Source: Isosphaeraceae bacterium
GTDB lineage: Bacteria; Planctomycetota; Planctomycetia; Isosphaerales; Isosphaeraceae
Reading direction: 5' to 3'
Assembly (NCBI GenBank): GCA_031291845.1
Contig: JARLIH010000025.1
Coordinates: forward strand, 1-64,000
DNA: 64,000 bases
Shown one piece after another: positions 37,777 through 46,247 of the stretch. Under the pieces are notes generated by a model. The model was not told the origin of the DNA. It saw only the letters and a program-made list of their open reading frames with translations, and did not search any database. Position 1 is the stretch's first letter. Each line of letters opens with the position of its first letter. A program made the position numbers and the translations under genes.

Positions 37777-37828
37777 GATTTGTCGGGTGCATGGAATACA
37801 GCGGTGCATTTCATGCACCCGACAAATC
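37777..37828. repeat. Hairpin element with two competing stems, copy 2
   Basis: A perfect 17-bp stem: GATTTGTCGGGTGCATG (37777-37793) with CATGCACCCGACAAATC (37812-37828), loop 18 bases. A shorter stem within it pairs GGTGCA (37803-37808) with TGCACC (37814-37819), so the right arm can pair in two ways. The core, GTGCATG, nine bases, GGTGCATTTCATGCACCC, is shared with 22508-22541. The outer arms differ in sequence between the copies yet still pair. It lies 8 bases beyond the stop of the minus-strand TIM-barrel gene, so it may end that transcript. Confidence 0.75.
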
Positions 37829-37835
37829 AACACTT

Positions 37836-39338
37836 TCAACGGCGTGGCTGCGCCGTGTTGTGGAGTGTCGAACGGTCCTCGCTCGGCTGCCCTTTTGATC
37901 CCAAGACCCACAGGCCAATTGTCGTGCCGTCGGCCCGGAGACCCTCGGGGCGCGTGGACTCAACCTCGCGCACACCCCGGCTCAAGCGCACGGACGCGAT
38001 CGTGCCCCGGCAGCCGAACCCGCCTTCGACGAGGCCGCCGATCGCCAGGTCACCCGCCAGGGACACATTCGACTGCGGCGTGACCGGCTGGTCGGCGATG
38101 AGCTTGCCGTCGCGATAGAGCCGGACGCGACGGGGCTCGTACTGCATCGTCAGGCCGTGCCAGGTCCCGTCGCAGACGTCGACGTCCGAACGGACGTGAT
38201 CGGGCTCCATGCCGGGCAGGTAGACGCTCAGCGCTCCGGTTCCCACCATCGAGAACAGTTCCCAGTGCGCGCCCGATGCCTTGGTATCGCTGGCGACAAG
38301 GATGTTGTAGCTCTCCTTCCCGTCGAGCTTGACGCGGCACTCGACGGTCAAAGGGAGCGTGCGGTACTCGGGCCGTCCGGCGACGATCCAGCTCTCGGCC
38401 GGCGCGTTGGCGGCCTGGGTCGGGACCAGGCCCGTCGTCGTACGCGGCTTCGGCTTCGGCCCGGGCGCCCGGCCGTCGAGTTGGGGGACGAGCCAATCCA
38501 GCCCGTCGAGGTTGTCGTGCAGGCGCGCCTCGGCATCCTCTTGCGTGTGACCCAGGATCCCGATCGGGCCGCGGTAACCGCTGTCGCGGATCGTCTTCAA
38601 AAGCGCAAGGTCGAGGGGCCCTTGGCCGAGCGGCACGATCTTCTGGCCGTGCTGGTCGCCGTCGGTGACCATGCCATTGAGGTTCAGGGCAAGCAGGTAT
38701 GGCATCATCGTTTTGAGCAAGGCCGGGAAGCGGTCGAGATGGGTATGCCCATGGTGCAGGTTGTAGACGATCCCGACGTTCGGCCGGTCGAGCTGTTTGA
38801 TGATGGCGATTTCGTTCTCCGGCTCGCCGAACCAGCCGCCGTGGTTGTAGAGGGCGACGGTGCAGCCGATCTTGGCCGCGGCGTCGGCGATCGGGCGAAG
38901 CGCACGTACGCCCGCCGCGACCTTCTCCGCCTCGTCCTTGGCCGTGGGCGCGGGGTCCCCCATCGTCACCCAAAGTTGCGTGTGCACCTTGTGACGTTCG
39001 AGCACGTCGAGTATCGCCTGGGCGTCCTTGTTCAAGGCCCCGGGGAACCAGAACGCCGTGAGCTCGACGCCGTTCTTCTCGAGCGCGTCGAGCTCGGCGT
39101 CGAAGGTCGGAACGTGCTCCGCGCGCCAGTCATAGGCGAAGTGCGTGAAGCCCAGCCGCCGGAGCATCGCCGCACGCTCCTCCGGGCCGCGATTCTTGAC
39201 ATCGAACGGGACGATGCACCAGGCCACGAGGTTGTCGCGCCCGAAGAGTTTTCGGCTCGCCTCCACGGTCGCGGGCTCCGCCGCGCTGAGGGTGGCGAAG
39301 GCCGACAGGACGAGCCAAGCACAGAGAAGAGAGCGCAT
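37836..39338 (-). CDS. Sugar phosphate isomerase/epimerase-like TIM barrel with LamG domain
   Basis: A 500-residue exported protein: signal peptide (LLCAWLVLSAFATLSAAEP), then a xylose-isomerase-like TIM barrel (about 35-295). Seen in it: LGFTHFAYDWRAEHVPTFDA, CTVALYNHGGWFGEPENEIA, VGIVYNLHHGHTHLDRFPAL and YRGPIGILGHTQED, with metal-binding His/Glu/Asp candidates. Residues about 320-490 form a LamG/concanavalin-like domain (LPLTVECRVKLDGKESYNIL, HGLTMQYEPRRVRLYRDGKL). The combination of an epimerase-like barrel, a carbohydrate-binding module and export is typical of planctomycete glycan proteins. The actual activity is unknown. Confidence 0.85.
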   Translation of the reverse strand: MRSLLCAWLVLSAFATLSAAEPATVEASRKLFGRDNLVAWCIVPFDVKNRGPEERAAMLRRLGFTHFAYDWRAEHVPTFDAELDALEKNGVELTAFWFPGALNKDAQAILDVLERHKVHTQLWVTMGDPAPTAKDEAEKVAAGVRALRPIADAAAKIGCTVALYNHGGWFGEPENEIAIIKQLDRPNVGIVYNLHHGHTHLDRFPALLKTMMPYLLALNLNGMVTDGDQHGQKIVPLGQGPLDLALLKTIRDSGYRGPIGILGHTQEDAEARLHDNLDGLDWLVPQLDGRAPGPKPKPRTTTGLVPTQAANAPAESWIVAGRPEYRTLPLTVECRVKLDGKESYNILVASDTKASGAHWELFSMVGTGALSVYLPGMEPDHVRSDVDVCDGTWHGLTMQYEPRRVRLYRDGKLIADQPVTPQSNVSLAGDLAIGGLVEGGFGCRGTIASVRLSRGVREVESTRPEGLRADGTTIGLWVLGSKGQPSEDRSTLHNTAQPRR

Positions 39339-39557
39339 CGGAGGATCCTCGCGGGTAGGTCGTTGCCGGCGCGCCGAGAACCGTTCCCAAGGCGCGGGGA
39401 AAGGAAGATGGCGAGAGGGGAAAGACTCCCCGCCCGAACCCCCCTTTGCGATCGTCCTGAAAGCCGGTCCCTAATACTAGGTGAAGCGTGACCATTCCGG
39501 TAGAATCCAGTCCTCATACTTGCCGAAATCCGATCGATCTCCGTCGAGGGCCCTCCC

Positions 39558-40853
39558 GTGAAAACCGCGACCGGTTGGATGATTATCCATAACGGGCAAC
39601 TGGTGGACGGCACCGGCGCGCAGCCATTGCGAGACGGTGCGGTGGTCGTGCGCGACGGTCGCGTCGCCTACGCCGGGCCCGCGTCGCGCGTGCCCGAGAC
39701 ACCCCCGGACGCCACGAGCATCGACGCACGGGGCGGGACGATCATGCCGGGTCTGGTCGAGGCCCATTTCCACCCGACGTACTTCAACGTCGCGAACCTT
39801 GAAGACCTCGACATCAAGTACCCAGTCGAGTACGTGACGCTGCTGGCCGCGGCCAACGCCAAGCTCGCGCTCGAGTGCGGCTACACGTCCGCGCGCAGCG
39901 GCGGCAGCCTGTTCAACATCGATCACTGGCTTAAAAAGGCCATCGAGAACGAGATCGCGCCCGGCCCCCGTCTGTCGACGAGCGGACGCGAGATCTGCGG
40001 CGTCGGCGGCCTCATGGATTGGAATCCCGACTTCCGCCGGATCGGCATGGAGGGCCTGGTTCTCCTGGTCAACGGCCCCAACGAGGCCCGCGCGGCGGTA
40101 CGCAAGCTCGTGAAGGATGGCGTCGAGTGGATCAAGACCTATCCCACGGGTGATGCCGCCGCACCCGACACGAACGACCACCACACGCTCTGCATGACGT
40201 TCGAGGAGATGCACGCGTGCGTCGCCACGGCCCACAACCACGGCCTGAAAGTCACCGGCCACTGCCGCGCGACCGAGGGAATCAAGAACGCGCTCCGCGC
40301 GGGTTACGATGCCCTCGAGCACGGCACGTTCATGGACGACGAAGCGCTCGAAATGCTGCTCCTGCGCGACGTGCCGGTCGTGCCGGCCTTGCAGTTCGAG
40401 TGGGCCAGCATCGAACACGGTCCGGCACTCGGTATGGGGCGCAAGGTGGTCGACGGCCACAAGGAGACCCTCGAAGGGGGCGCTGAGAGCGCGCGCCGGA
40501 TCCTGAAGGCCGGCGGCCGGCTCGGCATGGGGGGCGACTACGGGTTCGCCTGGAACCCCCACGGCGACTACGCCAAGGAGCTCTCCTTCTTCGTCAAGTA
40601 CGTCGGCTTCAGCCCGCTCGAAACCATTACGTGCGCCACGAAGACCGGGGCGGAAATCATGGGCCGAGCCGACGAGTTCGGCACGCTCGAGCCCGGCAAG
40701 CTTGCCGACGTCCTGGTCGTGGACGGTGACGTGCTCGCGGACATTGGCATCCTGGAGGACCGCGCACGACTTCTCGCGATCGTCCAGGGGGGCGTCCTCA
40801 AGGCCGGGACCCTGAGCCTTGCAGGCGGCCGTTCCGCCGCGGGCCGGCCTTGA
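39558..40853 (+). CDS. Amidohydrolase-superfamily metal-dependent hydrolase
   Basis: A 431-residue enzyme of the imidazolonepropionase/prolidase-like amidohydrolase group. Seen: an N-terminal beta-sandwich (IIHNGQLVDGTGAQPLRDGA), the metal site H70-x-H72 in GLVEAHFHPT, K193 in VEWIKTYPTG (position of the carbamylated lysine), H235 in VTGHCRAT, H255 in ALEHGTF and D327 in GMGGDYG. The sandwich closes with GTLEPGKLADVLVVDGDVL. All metal ligands are present, so it should be active. No signal peptide. Substrate unknown; such enzymes open cyclic amides or cleave Xaa-Pro dipeptides. The BON gene follows after 72 bases with a strong hairpin between. Confidence 0.9.
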   Translation: MKTATGWMIIHNGQLVDGTGAQPLRDGAVVVRDGRVAYAGPASRVPETPPDATSIDARGGTIMPGLVEAHFHPTYFNVANLEDLDIKYPVEYVTLLAAANAKLALECGYTSARSGGSLFNIDHWLKKAIENEIAPGPRLSTSGREICGVGGLMDWNPDFRRIGMEGLVLLVNGPNEARAAVRKLVKDGVEWIKTYPTGDAAAPDTNDHHTLCMTFEEMHACVATAHNHGLKVTGHCRATEGIKNALRAGYDALEHGTFMDDEALEMLLLRDVPVVPALQFEWASIEHGPALGMGRKVVDGHKETLEGGAESARRILKAGGRLGMGGDYGFAWNPHGDYAKELSFFVKYVGFSPLETITCATKTGAEIMGRADEFGTLEPGKLADVLVVDGDVLADIGILEDRARLLAIVQGGVLKAGTLSLAGGRSAAGRP

Positions 40854-40869
40854 ATTTGCACCGTTGACC

Positions 40870-40906
40870 GAGCGAGGCGCGGGGAAGTTCCCCGCGCAGC
40901 TCGCTT
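40870..40906 (+). terminator. Strong hairpin between amidohydrolase and BON genes
   Basis: Left arm GAGCGAG + GCGCGGGG (40870-40884), loop AAGTT, right arm CCCCGCGC, two bulged bases, then CTCGCTT (to 40906). This gives about fifteen pairs. No T-run follows. It sits just before the GAGGAGG ribosome site (40912-40918) of the BON gene, so it may be a transcript stabiliser or attenuator rather than a true terminator. Confidence 0.5.
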
Positions 40907-40925
40907 CGATCGAGGAGGTGCCGTC

Positions 40926-41420
40926 ATGAAATTCACGTATCAGAGCATGTTCGGAGCCGCCTGCGTATTGACAATGGCAGCCGGCGCATTGCGGGCCGAG
41001 GACGAGCCCGTTAGGGGAACGCACGAAACGGTGGGCAATAAACTCGACAGCGGCGTGCAGAGTCTCAAGCGTGGCGCGAAAGAGGCGGGCGAGACCATTC
41101 AGCAACAGTTCGAGCGCGCCCGCACGTCAGTCCACAACATGGGCGTTTCGGGCCGAGTCTACGGCCGGCTGCACTGGGACAAGGACCTGCAGGGAGCGAA
41201 GATCAACCTCGACGTACAAGAGAACGGCGTGGCCACCCTGACCGGCACCGTGCCCGATGCGAAGGCCAAGGTCAAGGCCGTCACACTCACGCAGGACACC
41301 GTGGGCGTCGTCAAGGTCGTCGATCGGACGACGATCCAGGCCGCCGACGCGGATGCTCCGGGCACCGTGACGACCAAAGAGGTCAAGACGGAAACGAAGG
41401 TCGAAACCACGAAGCCCTGA
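40926..41420 (+). CDS. BON-domain exported protein
   Basis: A 164-residue protein with a signal peptide (MFGAACVLTMAAGALRAED), a helical Gln/Arg-rich segment (about 45-75) and one BON domain (about 80-140: GRLHWDKDLQGAKINLDVQE, VATLTGTVPDAKAKVKAVTL). BON domains bind phospholipid and occur in OsmY/Kbp-type proteins of the periplasm. The short tail is Lys/Glu/Thr-rich. GAGGAGG lies 7 bases before the ATG. Stress-related envelope function is likely from the family but not shown here. Confidence 0.9.
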   Translation: MKFTYQSMFGAACVLTMAAGALRAEDEPVRGTHETVGNKLDSGVQSLKRGAKEAGETIQQQFERARTSVHNMGVSGRVYGRLHWDKDLQGAKINLDVQENGVATLTGTVPDAKAKVKAVTLTQDTVGVVKVVDRTTIQAADADAPGTVTTKEVKTETKVETTKP

Positions 41421-41517
41421 GGCACCGGACGTGCTGCAACGTGAAACGGGCCGCTCGTCCCCCTGTTCAGGAGAGGAGCGGCCCGCTCTATTCTTCAAGG
41501 CGATTCGACGCGGGCGC

Positions 41518-41862
41518 TCAGCCGACTACGGTGTTGACCACCTCGGCCAGCTCACGCCCAGCCTCGGTCAGGCCGTAGAAGTTATGCTTTCCCGAACGGC
41601 GGGGCTCGATCAAACGACCGTGACGGAGCAGAGCCAAGTGGTGACTCACTGCGGGCTGACTCTGGGTCCCGAGGTCGGTGCAGAGCTCAGAGACGTTGCG
41701 CTCCTTTTCGTTGAGGAGCATGAGGACCTGGAGGCGAGTGGGGTCCGAAACCTGCTTGAGCAAGTCCGCGACCCGCCGGATCTCCGACGACGGCCGACCC
41801 GCGGGCCCGTTTTTGGAAGCGGCCTTGGACGAACCCGACGACTTGGACGACGACGCTGCCAT
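41518..41862 (-). CDS. ArsR-family winged-helix transcriptional regulator
   Basis: A 114-residue repressor-type protein. After a Ser/Lys-rich lead (MAASSSKSSGSSKAASK) comes the ArsR winged helix: VADLLKQVSDPTRLQVLMLL, NVSELCTDLGTQSQPAVSHH with the recognition helix, and RRSGKHNFYGLTEAGRELAE. The ELCTDL region has a single Cys rather than the ELCVC metal motif, and no other Cys is present. So it probably does not sense As/Cd the classical way. The ATG at 41862 begins the Ser-rich lead; the frame runs back to 41937. Divergent from the threonine synthase gene. Confidence 0.9.
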   Translation of the reverse strand: MAASSSKSSGSSKAASKNGPAGRPSSEIRRVADLLKQVSDPTRLQVLMLLNEKERNVSELCTDLGTQSQPAVSHHLALLRHGRLIEPRRSGKHNFYGLTEAGRELAEVVNTVVG

Positions 41863-41952
41863 GTAAACCCTCGAACTGCTGAAACTTTTTGATATCAGTC
41901 GACCTGTCAGCGAACCATAACCGCCGTGTGGGATCATCGATCGCTTGCTCTT

Positions 41953-41980
41953 ATAATAGGATAATCGTTCCTCCAGTCAA
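41953..41980 (-). promoter_or_regulatory. Sigma-70-like promoter of the ArsR-family gene
   Basis: On the minus strand, TTGACT (41980-41975) and TATTAT (41958-41953) are separated by 16 bases. The start point would be near 41946, about 85 bases before the ATG at 41862. The stretch is clearly more AT-rich than its surroundings. The rest of the 380-base divergent region up to 42244 shows no gene. Confidence 0.55.
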
Positions 41981-42244
41981 CCCCCATTATGAGGTTGCGC
42001 GGGATGAATCTCTTCGCGGGGCCGGAGTTTAGGGCACGGGCTCGACAGGAATGGCCCTATCATCCATGAAAGTGAGTAAGGGTCTTCCCGGATGGCTCTT
42101 GGGTCAAGGGAGGATTTGCGCTTGTCGGCCGGGCGGGAGCGGCGTTAGAGTGATTGCATGGCGAGCGTAGCGGGTTGAGATCGGTCGCCGCCGCGGGGGG
42201 CCGGGCCCGGGGGCGGTTGTGCCGCGCGCCGAGAGCTGGGGCCG

Positions 42245-43681
42245 TTGTTCGTGCTCACTTCCACCAAGACCGACCTGGCATACCAGCAGTGCATCAACCC
42301 GTCGTGCCGGGCGACGTTCACCGTGGGCGAGACCTACTTCGCTTGCCCCACGTGCGGCGACTTGATCGACGTTGTTTACGACTGGGACCGGCTTCCCGTC
42401 CCGAGCCGGCTGAGCGACTTCGAGGCCGCCTGGTCCGACCGGCTGAACCCCCTCAACTTCTCCGGCGTCTGGCGGTTCCGCGCTTTGCTCCCGTTCGCCC
42501 CTCCCGAGATGGTCGTCACGATCGGCGAAGGGCAGACACTGCTCCAGACCGCCGACAAGGTCGGCCAGTACGTAGGGCTCAACCCCGGGCGCCTGCTCCT
42601 TCAGTACGAGGGAATGAACCCGTCAGGGAGCTTCAAAGACAACGGGATGACCGCCGCGTTCACCCACGCCTGCATGGTTGGCGCACGGCGCGTCGCCTGC
42701 GCGAGCACAGGAAACACGTCTGCGGCGTTGGCGGTCTACTGCTCGGCGACCGACCACGGGTTCAAGGCAATCATTTTCGTGGGCTCGGGCAAGATCGCCT
42801 ACGGGAAGCTCGCCCAGGCACTCGACCACGGGGCCCTCACCATCCAGATCGTCGGCGACTTCGACGACGCCATGGCCCGCGTGCGCCAGGTCGCCGACCG
42901 TCTCGGCATTTACTTGATGAATTCGGTCAACCCCTTCCGCCTCGAAGGCCAGAAAACGATCATGCTCCGCGTGCTCGAAGGCCTCGGCTGGGAAGTTCCC
43001 GATTGGATCGTTGTGCCCGGCGGCAACCTGGGCAATTCGAGCGCCTTCGGCAAAGCGTTCATCGAACTGAAGCACCTCGGCCTGATCGACCGCGTACCGC
43101 GGCTGGCGGTGATCAACGCGTCCGGAGCGAGGACGCTCGAACACCTGGTCGGCCAGCACGGGTTGACCTGGTGCAACGGGCTGCCCGACATGTCGGTCGC
43201 GGAGACGTACTATGCGGGGCTGGACGCCGGGAAGATCAAGGCGTCGACCATCGCCTCGGCGATCGAGATCAACCGGCCGGTGAACCTGAAGAAGTGCCTG
43301 CGCGCGCTCGATTTCTGCGGGGGCGTCGTGCGCCAGGTGAGCGACCAGGAGATCATGGACGCCAAGGCACGCGTCGGCGCGGGGGGCCTCGGTTGCGAGC
43401 CGGCCAGCGCGGCGAGCGTCGCGGGGGCGAAGCGGCTGCGCGAGGAAGGCGTGATCGCTCCCTCGGAACGGGTCGTCTGCATCCTGACGGGCCACCAGCT
43501 CAAGGACCCCACGGCGACGGTCGCCTATCACGGCACCGACCAGGATAACTTCGAGAAGGTCCTGGGGAGCCGCGGGGTGCGCCGGGCGGGCTTCGCGAAC
43601 CGGCCGGTAGTCGTGGCCAACGACCTCGATGACATCATCCGGACGATCGCGCTCTACTCCGAGGATGCGACCGGAGATTGA
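42245..43681 (+). CDS. thrC: Threonine synthase
   Basis: A 478-residue fold-type II PLP enzyme converting O-phosphohomoserine to threonine. Seen: an N-terminal zinc-ribbon-like segment with two Cys pairs ([19 protein letters not shown], then CPTCGD), PLP lysine K131 in [12 protein letters not shown], the [15 protein letters not shown] phosphate/Asn loop, [18 protein letters not shown] (the glycine-rich PLP phosphate loop) and the C-terminal [12 protein letters not shown]. The TTG at 42245 is the longest start; the GTG at 42251 ([13 protein letters not shown]) is an equal alternative. dapB lies nearby in the same direction, so two aspartate-pathway genes are close, but a Uma2 gene on the other strand separates them. 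Confidence 0.93.
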   Translation: MFVLTSTKTDLAYQQCINPSCRATFTVGETYFACPTCGDLIDVVYDWDRLPVPSRLSDFEAAWSDRLNPLNFSGVWRFRALLPFAPPEMVVTIGEGQTLLQTADKVGQYVGLNPGRLLLQYEGMNPSGSFKDNGMTAAFTHACMVGARRVACASTGNTSAALAVYCSATDHGFKAIIFVGSGKIAYGKLAQALDHGALTIQIVGDFDDAMARVRQVADRLGIYLMNSVNPFRLEGQKTIMLRVLEGLGWEVPDWIVVPGGNLGNSSAFGKAFIELKHLGLIDRVPRLAVINASGARTLEHLVGQHGLTWCNGLPDMSVAETYYAGLDAGKIKASTIASAIEINRPVNLKKCLRALDFCGGVVRQVSDQEIMDAKARVGAGGLGCEPASAASVAGAKRLREEGVIAPSERVVCILTGHQLKDPTATVAYHGTDQDNFEKVLGSRGVRRAGFANRPVVVANDLDDIIRTIALYSEDATGD

Positions 43682-43700
43682 GCGCCATGATGTGCGAGCC

Positions 43701-44255
43701 TCACCCCACTTCGAAGAGCTTCGCAAGAGGGAGCCGGAGGTCCGGGAGCACGGCTCCGCCATCGAGGACGTCCGCCCGCTGAAGGACACGCACCGAGATC
43801 GGTGAGTCGTAAACGTAGAATTGTTCCTGAACCGGGTAGACAACCCAAACCAGGCGGACTCCCGCCCGGAAATACTCCTGAAGTTTGTCCAACACCTCGA
43901 CCGCGGCGCTCGATGGGCTGACGACTTCCACAACAAGGTCCGGAACGACGCCCCAGGCATTGGTGGGCGGGAGACGCTGCTCGCGAGGCCAGCGCTGATA
44001 GGAGACAAAGGCCAGGTCGGGCCGGCGCTGGATGTCTGCGACTGGGTCGATCAGAAAGAGCGTTTCGCCTGCCAGACGTCCCAGAGGGTTGGCATCGAGG
44101 TAAGGTCCGATGAGCCGAGTGAGCATCGTCGCGAGAACCGTTTCAATGGCTCCCGTGGGAGGCAACTCCACTCGTCGTCCGCGAACAATTTCATAAAGCG
44201 CGTCATCATCAGCGGGCGGGCGGACGGTCGGGGGAGACAACGTCGCTTCCGGCAT
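43701..44255 (-). CDS. Uma2-family PD-(D/E)XK nuclease-like protein
   Basis: A 184-residue protein of the Uma2 family, very abundant in planctomycetes and cyanobacteria. Seen: RGRRVELPPTGAIETVLATM at the N-terminal strand, RRPDLAFVSYQRWP with the first catalytic Asp, PDLVVEVVSPSS with the Glu, and DKLQEYFRAGVRLVWVVYP with the Lys, all in the usual PD-ExK order. The start at 44255 (MPEATLSPPTVRPPADDD) has GAGGAG upstream. Members have a restriction-endonuclease fold, but their biological role is unknown. It lies between thrC and dapB on the opposite strand. Confidence 0.9.
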   Translation of the reverse strand: MPEATLSPPTVRPPADDDALYEIVRGRRVELPPTGAIETVLATMLTRLIGPYLDANPLGRLAGETLFLIDPVADIQRRPDLAFVSYQRWPREQRLPPTNAWGVVPDLVVEVVSPSSAAVEVLDKLQEYFRAGVRLVWVVYPVQEQFYVYDSPISVRVLQRADVLDGGAVLPDLRLPLAKLFEVG

Positions 44256-44416
44256 GATAGGGCTCCTCGGGGTCGCACGGCAGACGGCCACAGGCAGTAT
44301 AACAGGGCGTTCGGCCCCTGTCCGCTCAAGTCTCGGTAGCGTCGAATCGACCGCGGCCTTATGATGAACTTCGACGAGCCTTGATTCTCCCATAACTCCC
44401 TAGGGGCACATCCTTC

Positions 44417-45214
44417 GTGTCGGCCTCCTCTTTGTCTATCGGCATTCACGGCGCGACCGGGCGCATGGGCAGCCGGCTGATCCAGCTCATCCAGGCCGAC
44501 CCCGCGCTGCGGCTGGGAGCGGCGATGGGCCGTGCGGGCCATCCCAGGCAGGGCGAGGACGCCGGGGTGTTGGCCGGCGTCGGCGCGCTGGGCGTTCCGC
44601 TGACGAGCGAGCTCGATCGCCCGGTGGATGTCGTGATCGACGTCTCTCTCCCGGCGGGCACGCTCGCGCTGGCCCCGGTCTGTGCGGAACGGCGCATTCC
44701 GCTCGTCGTCGGCACGACCGGGTTCGAGCCCGACCAGCGGCGCGCGGTAGAGGCCTACGCGCGGTTCATCCCGCTCCTCATCGCCTCGAACTTCAGCAAG
44801 GCCGTCAACCTGCTCATGCGCCTGGCGGGCGAGGCCGCGAAGGCCCTGGGCAACGCGGCCGATATCGAGATCGTCGAGCGCCATCACCACTTCAAGAAAG
44901 ACGCCCCCAGCGGCACGGCCTTGCGGCTGGCGGAGGTCGTCGGGCAAGCGATCGGCTCGAACCGCTTCGTCCACGGCCGCGAGGGACAGGTCGGCGCGCG
45001 GCCCCGGGGCGAGATCGGCCTGCACGCGCTCCGCACCGGAGATAACCCGGGAGAGCATACGGTCGTGTTCGGCCTGATGGGTGAATGCCTCGAACTCTCC
45101 CACCGCGCGCTCAACCGCGACGGCTTCGTGCTCGGCGCGCTCGACGCCGCGAAGTTCCTCGCGGGCAAGCCGCCACGTCTCTATACGATGAATGACGTCC
45201 TCGGCGCCGGCTGA
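44417..45214 (+). CDS. dapB: 4-hydroxy-tetrahydrodipicolinate reductase
   Basis: A 265-residue NAD(P)H-dependent reductase of lysine and diaminopimelate synthesis. Seen: the nucleotide loop GIHGATGRMGSRLIQLI at the N-terminus, VVGTTGFEPDQR, IASNFSKAVNLLMRLA, and the catalytic His/Lys segment EIVERHHHFKKDAPSGTALR. The C-terminal LSHRALNRDGFVLGALDAAK is intact. It starts with GTG at 44417. Two small genes follow with gaps of 21 and 5 bases, so they are probably cotranscribed. Diaminopimelate synthesis fits the recent finding that planctomycetes make peptidoglycan. Confidence 0.95.
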   Translation: MSASSLSIGIHGATGRMGSRLIQLIQADPALRLGAAMGRAGHPRQGEDAGVLAGVGALGVPLTSELDRPVDVVIDVSLPAGTLALAPVCAERRIPLVVGTTGFEPDQRRAVEAYARFIPLLIASNFSKAVNLLMRLAGEAAKALGNAADIEIVERHHHFKKDAPSGTALRLAEVVGQAIGSNRFVHGREGQVGARPRGEIGLHALRTGDNPGEHTVVFGLMGECLELSHRALNRDGFVLGALDAAKFLAGKPPRLYTMNDVLGAG

Positions 45215-45235
45215 GACCGTCGAAAGGAATCGCGG

Positions 45236-45634
45236 ATGGCCGTCTGCGAGCAAGGATATCTGTGCGAGGTCTGTGGCGGCGACGTCGCCGACCTGACCGA
45301 GTCGGACCTGTACCTCCGGTTCGTCCTGGGCGAGGTCGACCCCGAGACCCTCCACGTCCAGCCCGAGCGCCATATCCGGTGCAACCCGACGCTGGCCCAG
45401 TTCATCGTCGCCGAGGGATTCGAGCCGGTCGTGGTCGAGGGGTTCTTCGGCAAGGCCCAGCTCGACCCCACGTTCGTCGCCGCGGAAGAGGCAAGAGTGA
45501 GCCGGGGATACCGCCGCCTCTTCGAGCTGCGCGACCAGGAGCTGCCGATCATCGAATATCCCCTCCCGGAGGCCCGCGCGCGCTGGCAGCACGCGGACGC
45601 GTCGCAGGGTGTCCGTGACGCCGAGTCGGAGTAA
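45236..45634 (+). CDS. Small Cys-containing protein of unknown function
   Basis: A 132-residue soluble protein with no family I recognise. Seen: C10-x2-C13 in YLCEVCGGDVADLTESDLYL, C49 in HIRCNPTLAQFIV, and a helical C-terminal half (ARVSRGYRRLFELRDQELPI). The Cys pair might bind a metal, but a second pair is absent. AAAGGA lies upstream of the ATG. It sits 21 bases after dapB and 5 bases before the cREC gene, which marks it as the middle gene of a three-gene unit. A functional link to the receiver protein is likelier than to lysine synthesis. Confidence 0.75.
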   Translation: MAVCEQGYLCEVCGGDVADLTESDLYLRFVLGEVDPETLHVQPERHIRCNPTLAQFIVAEGFEPVVVEGFFGKAQLDPTFVAAEEARVSRGYRRLFELRDQELPIIEYPLPEARARWQHADASQGVRDAESE

Positions 45635-45639
45635 GGACC

Positions 45640-46134
45640 ATGTCGTCCACCAACCCGACTGCCGTTCGAGGGAAGCCCCCAGGGCGTGCCCCGCGGATCT
45701 TGTTCCTGGACGACGACCCGCGGCGGGCCGAGATCTTCCTGGCCGAGAACCCCAGCGCGGTGTGGGTCCAGACGGTCACGGAGTGCATCACTCAGCTCGC
45801 CGAGCGCTGGGACGAGGTCCACCTCGACCACGACCTGGGGGGCGAGCAGTTCGTCGCCGTGGACCGAGAAGACTGCGGCATGGAAGTGGTGCGCTGGCTC
45901 TGCCTGGGGGCGCGCCCGCATTTGCTCAAGACGCGTTTCTACATTCACAGCCACAACGTCGCCGCGGGCTCCGTGATGACCCTCCAGATGTGCGGCTCGG
46001 GTTACTGGGCCGAGTTCCGGCCCTTCGGACAGCCTTCCCACACTGGCGACGATGGGTCGACGGAAATGGAGGCGTACCGACCGCGCGGCTTCCGTGCCCG
46101 GCTCCTCGAGCTGCTGCGCAGATTCGCGCGCTAA
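45640..46134 (+). CDS. Cyclic-phosphate-processing receiver (cREC) domain protein
   Basis: A 164-residue protein of the cREC group, receiver-fold domains proposed to process or sense 2',3'-cyclic phosphates at RNA ends or small cyclic nucleotides. Seen: ILFLDDDPRRAEIFL with D24-D26, EVHLDHDLGGEQF with D63 and D65, and FYIHSHNVAAG with H103, H105 and N106. These are the cREC signature residues, unlike phospho-receivers, which have a single Asp after strand 3. No output domain is attached; the C-terminus is basic. AAGGA precedes the ATG, and the small Cys-protein gene ends 5 bases upstream. Confidence 0.8.
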   Translation: MSSTNPTAVRGKPPGRAPRILFLDDDPRRAEIFLAENPSAVWVQTVTECITQLAERWDEVHLDHDLGGEQFVAVDREDCGMEVVRWLCLGARPHLLKTRFYIHSHNVAAGSVMTLQMCGSGYWAEFRPFGQPSHTGDDGSTEMEAYRPRGFRARLLELLRRFAR

Positions 46135-46247
46135 GACCATCACGCCGCCGCACATTGCCAAAGCCCCGGGCTTGGCTGTATTTTAGGCGCAAGCCAGGCG
46201 GACGAATGGATCCGCCGTAAGTCAGGAAACCCTTGAGGACGGATCCC

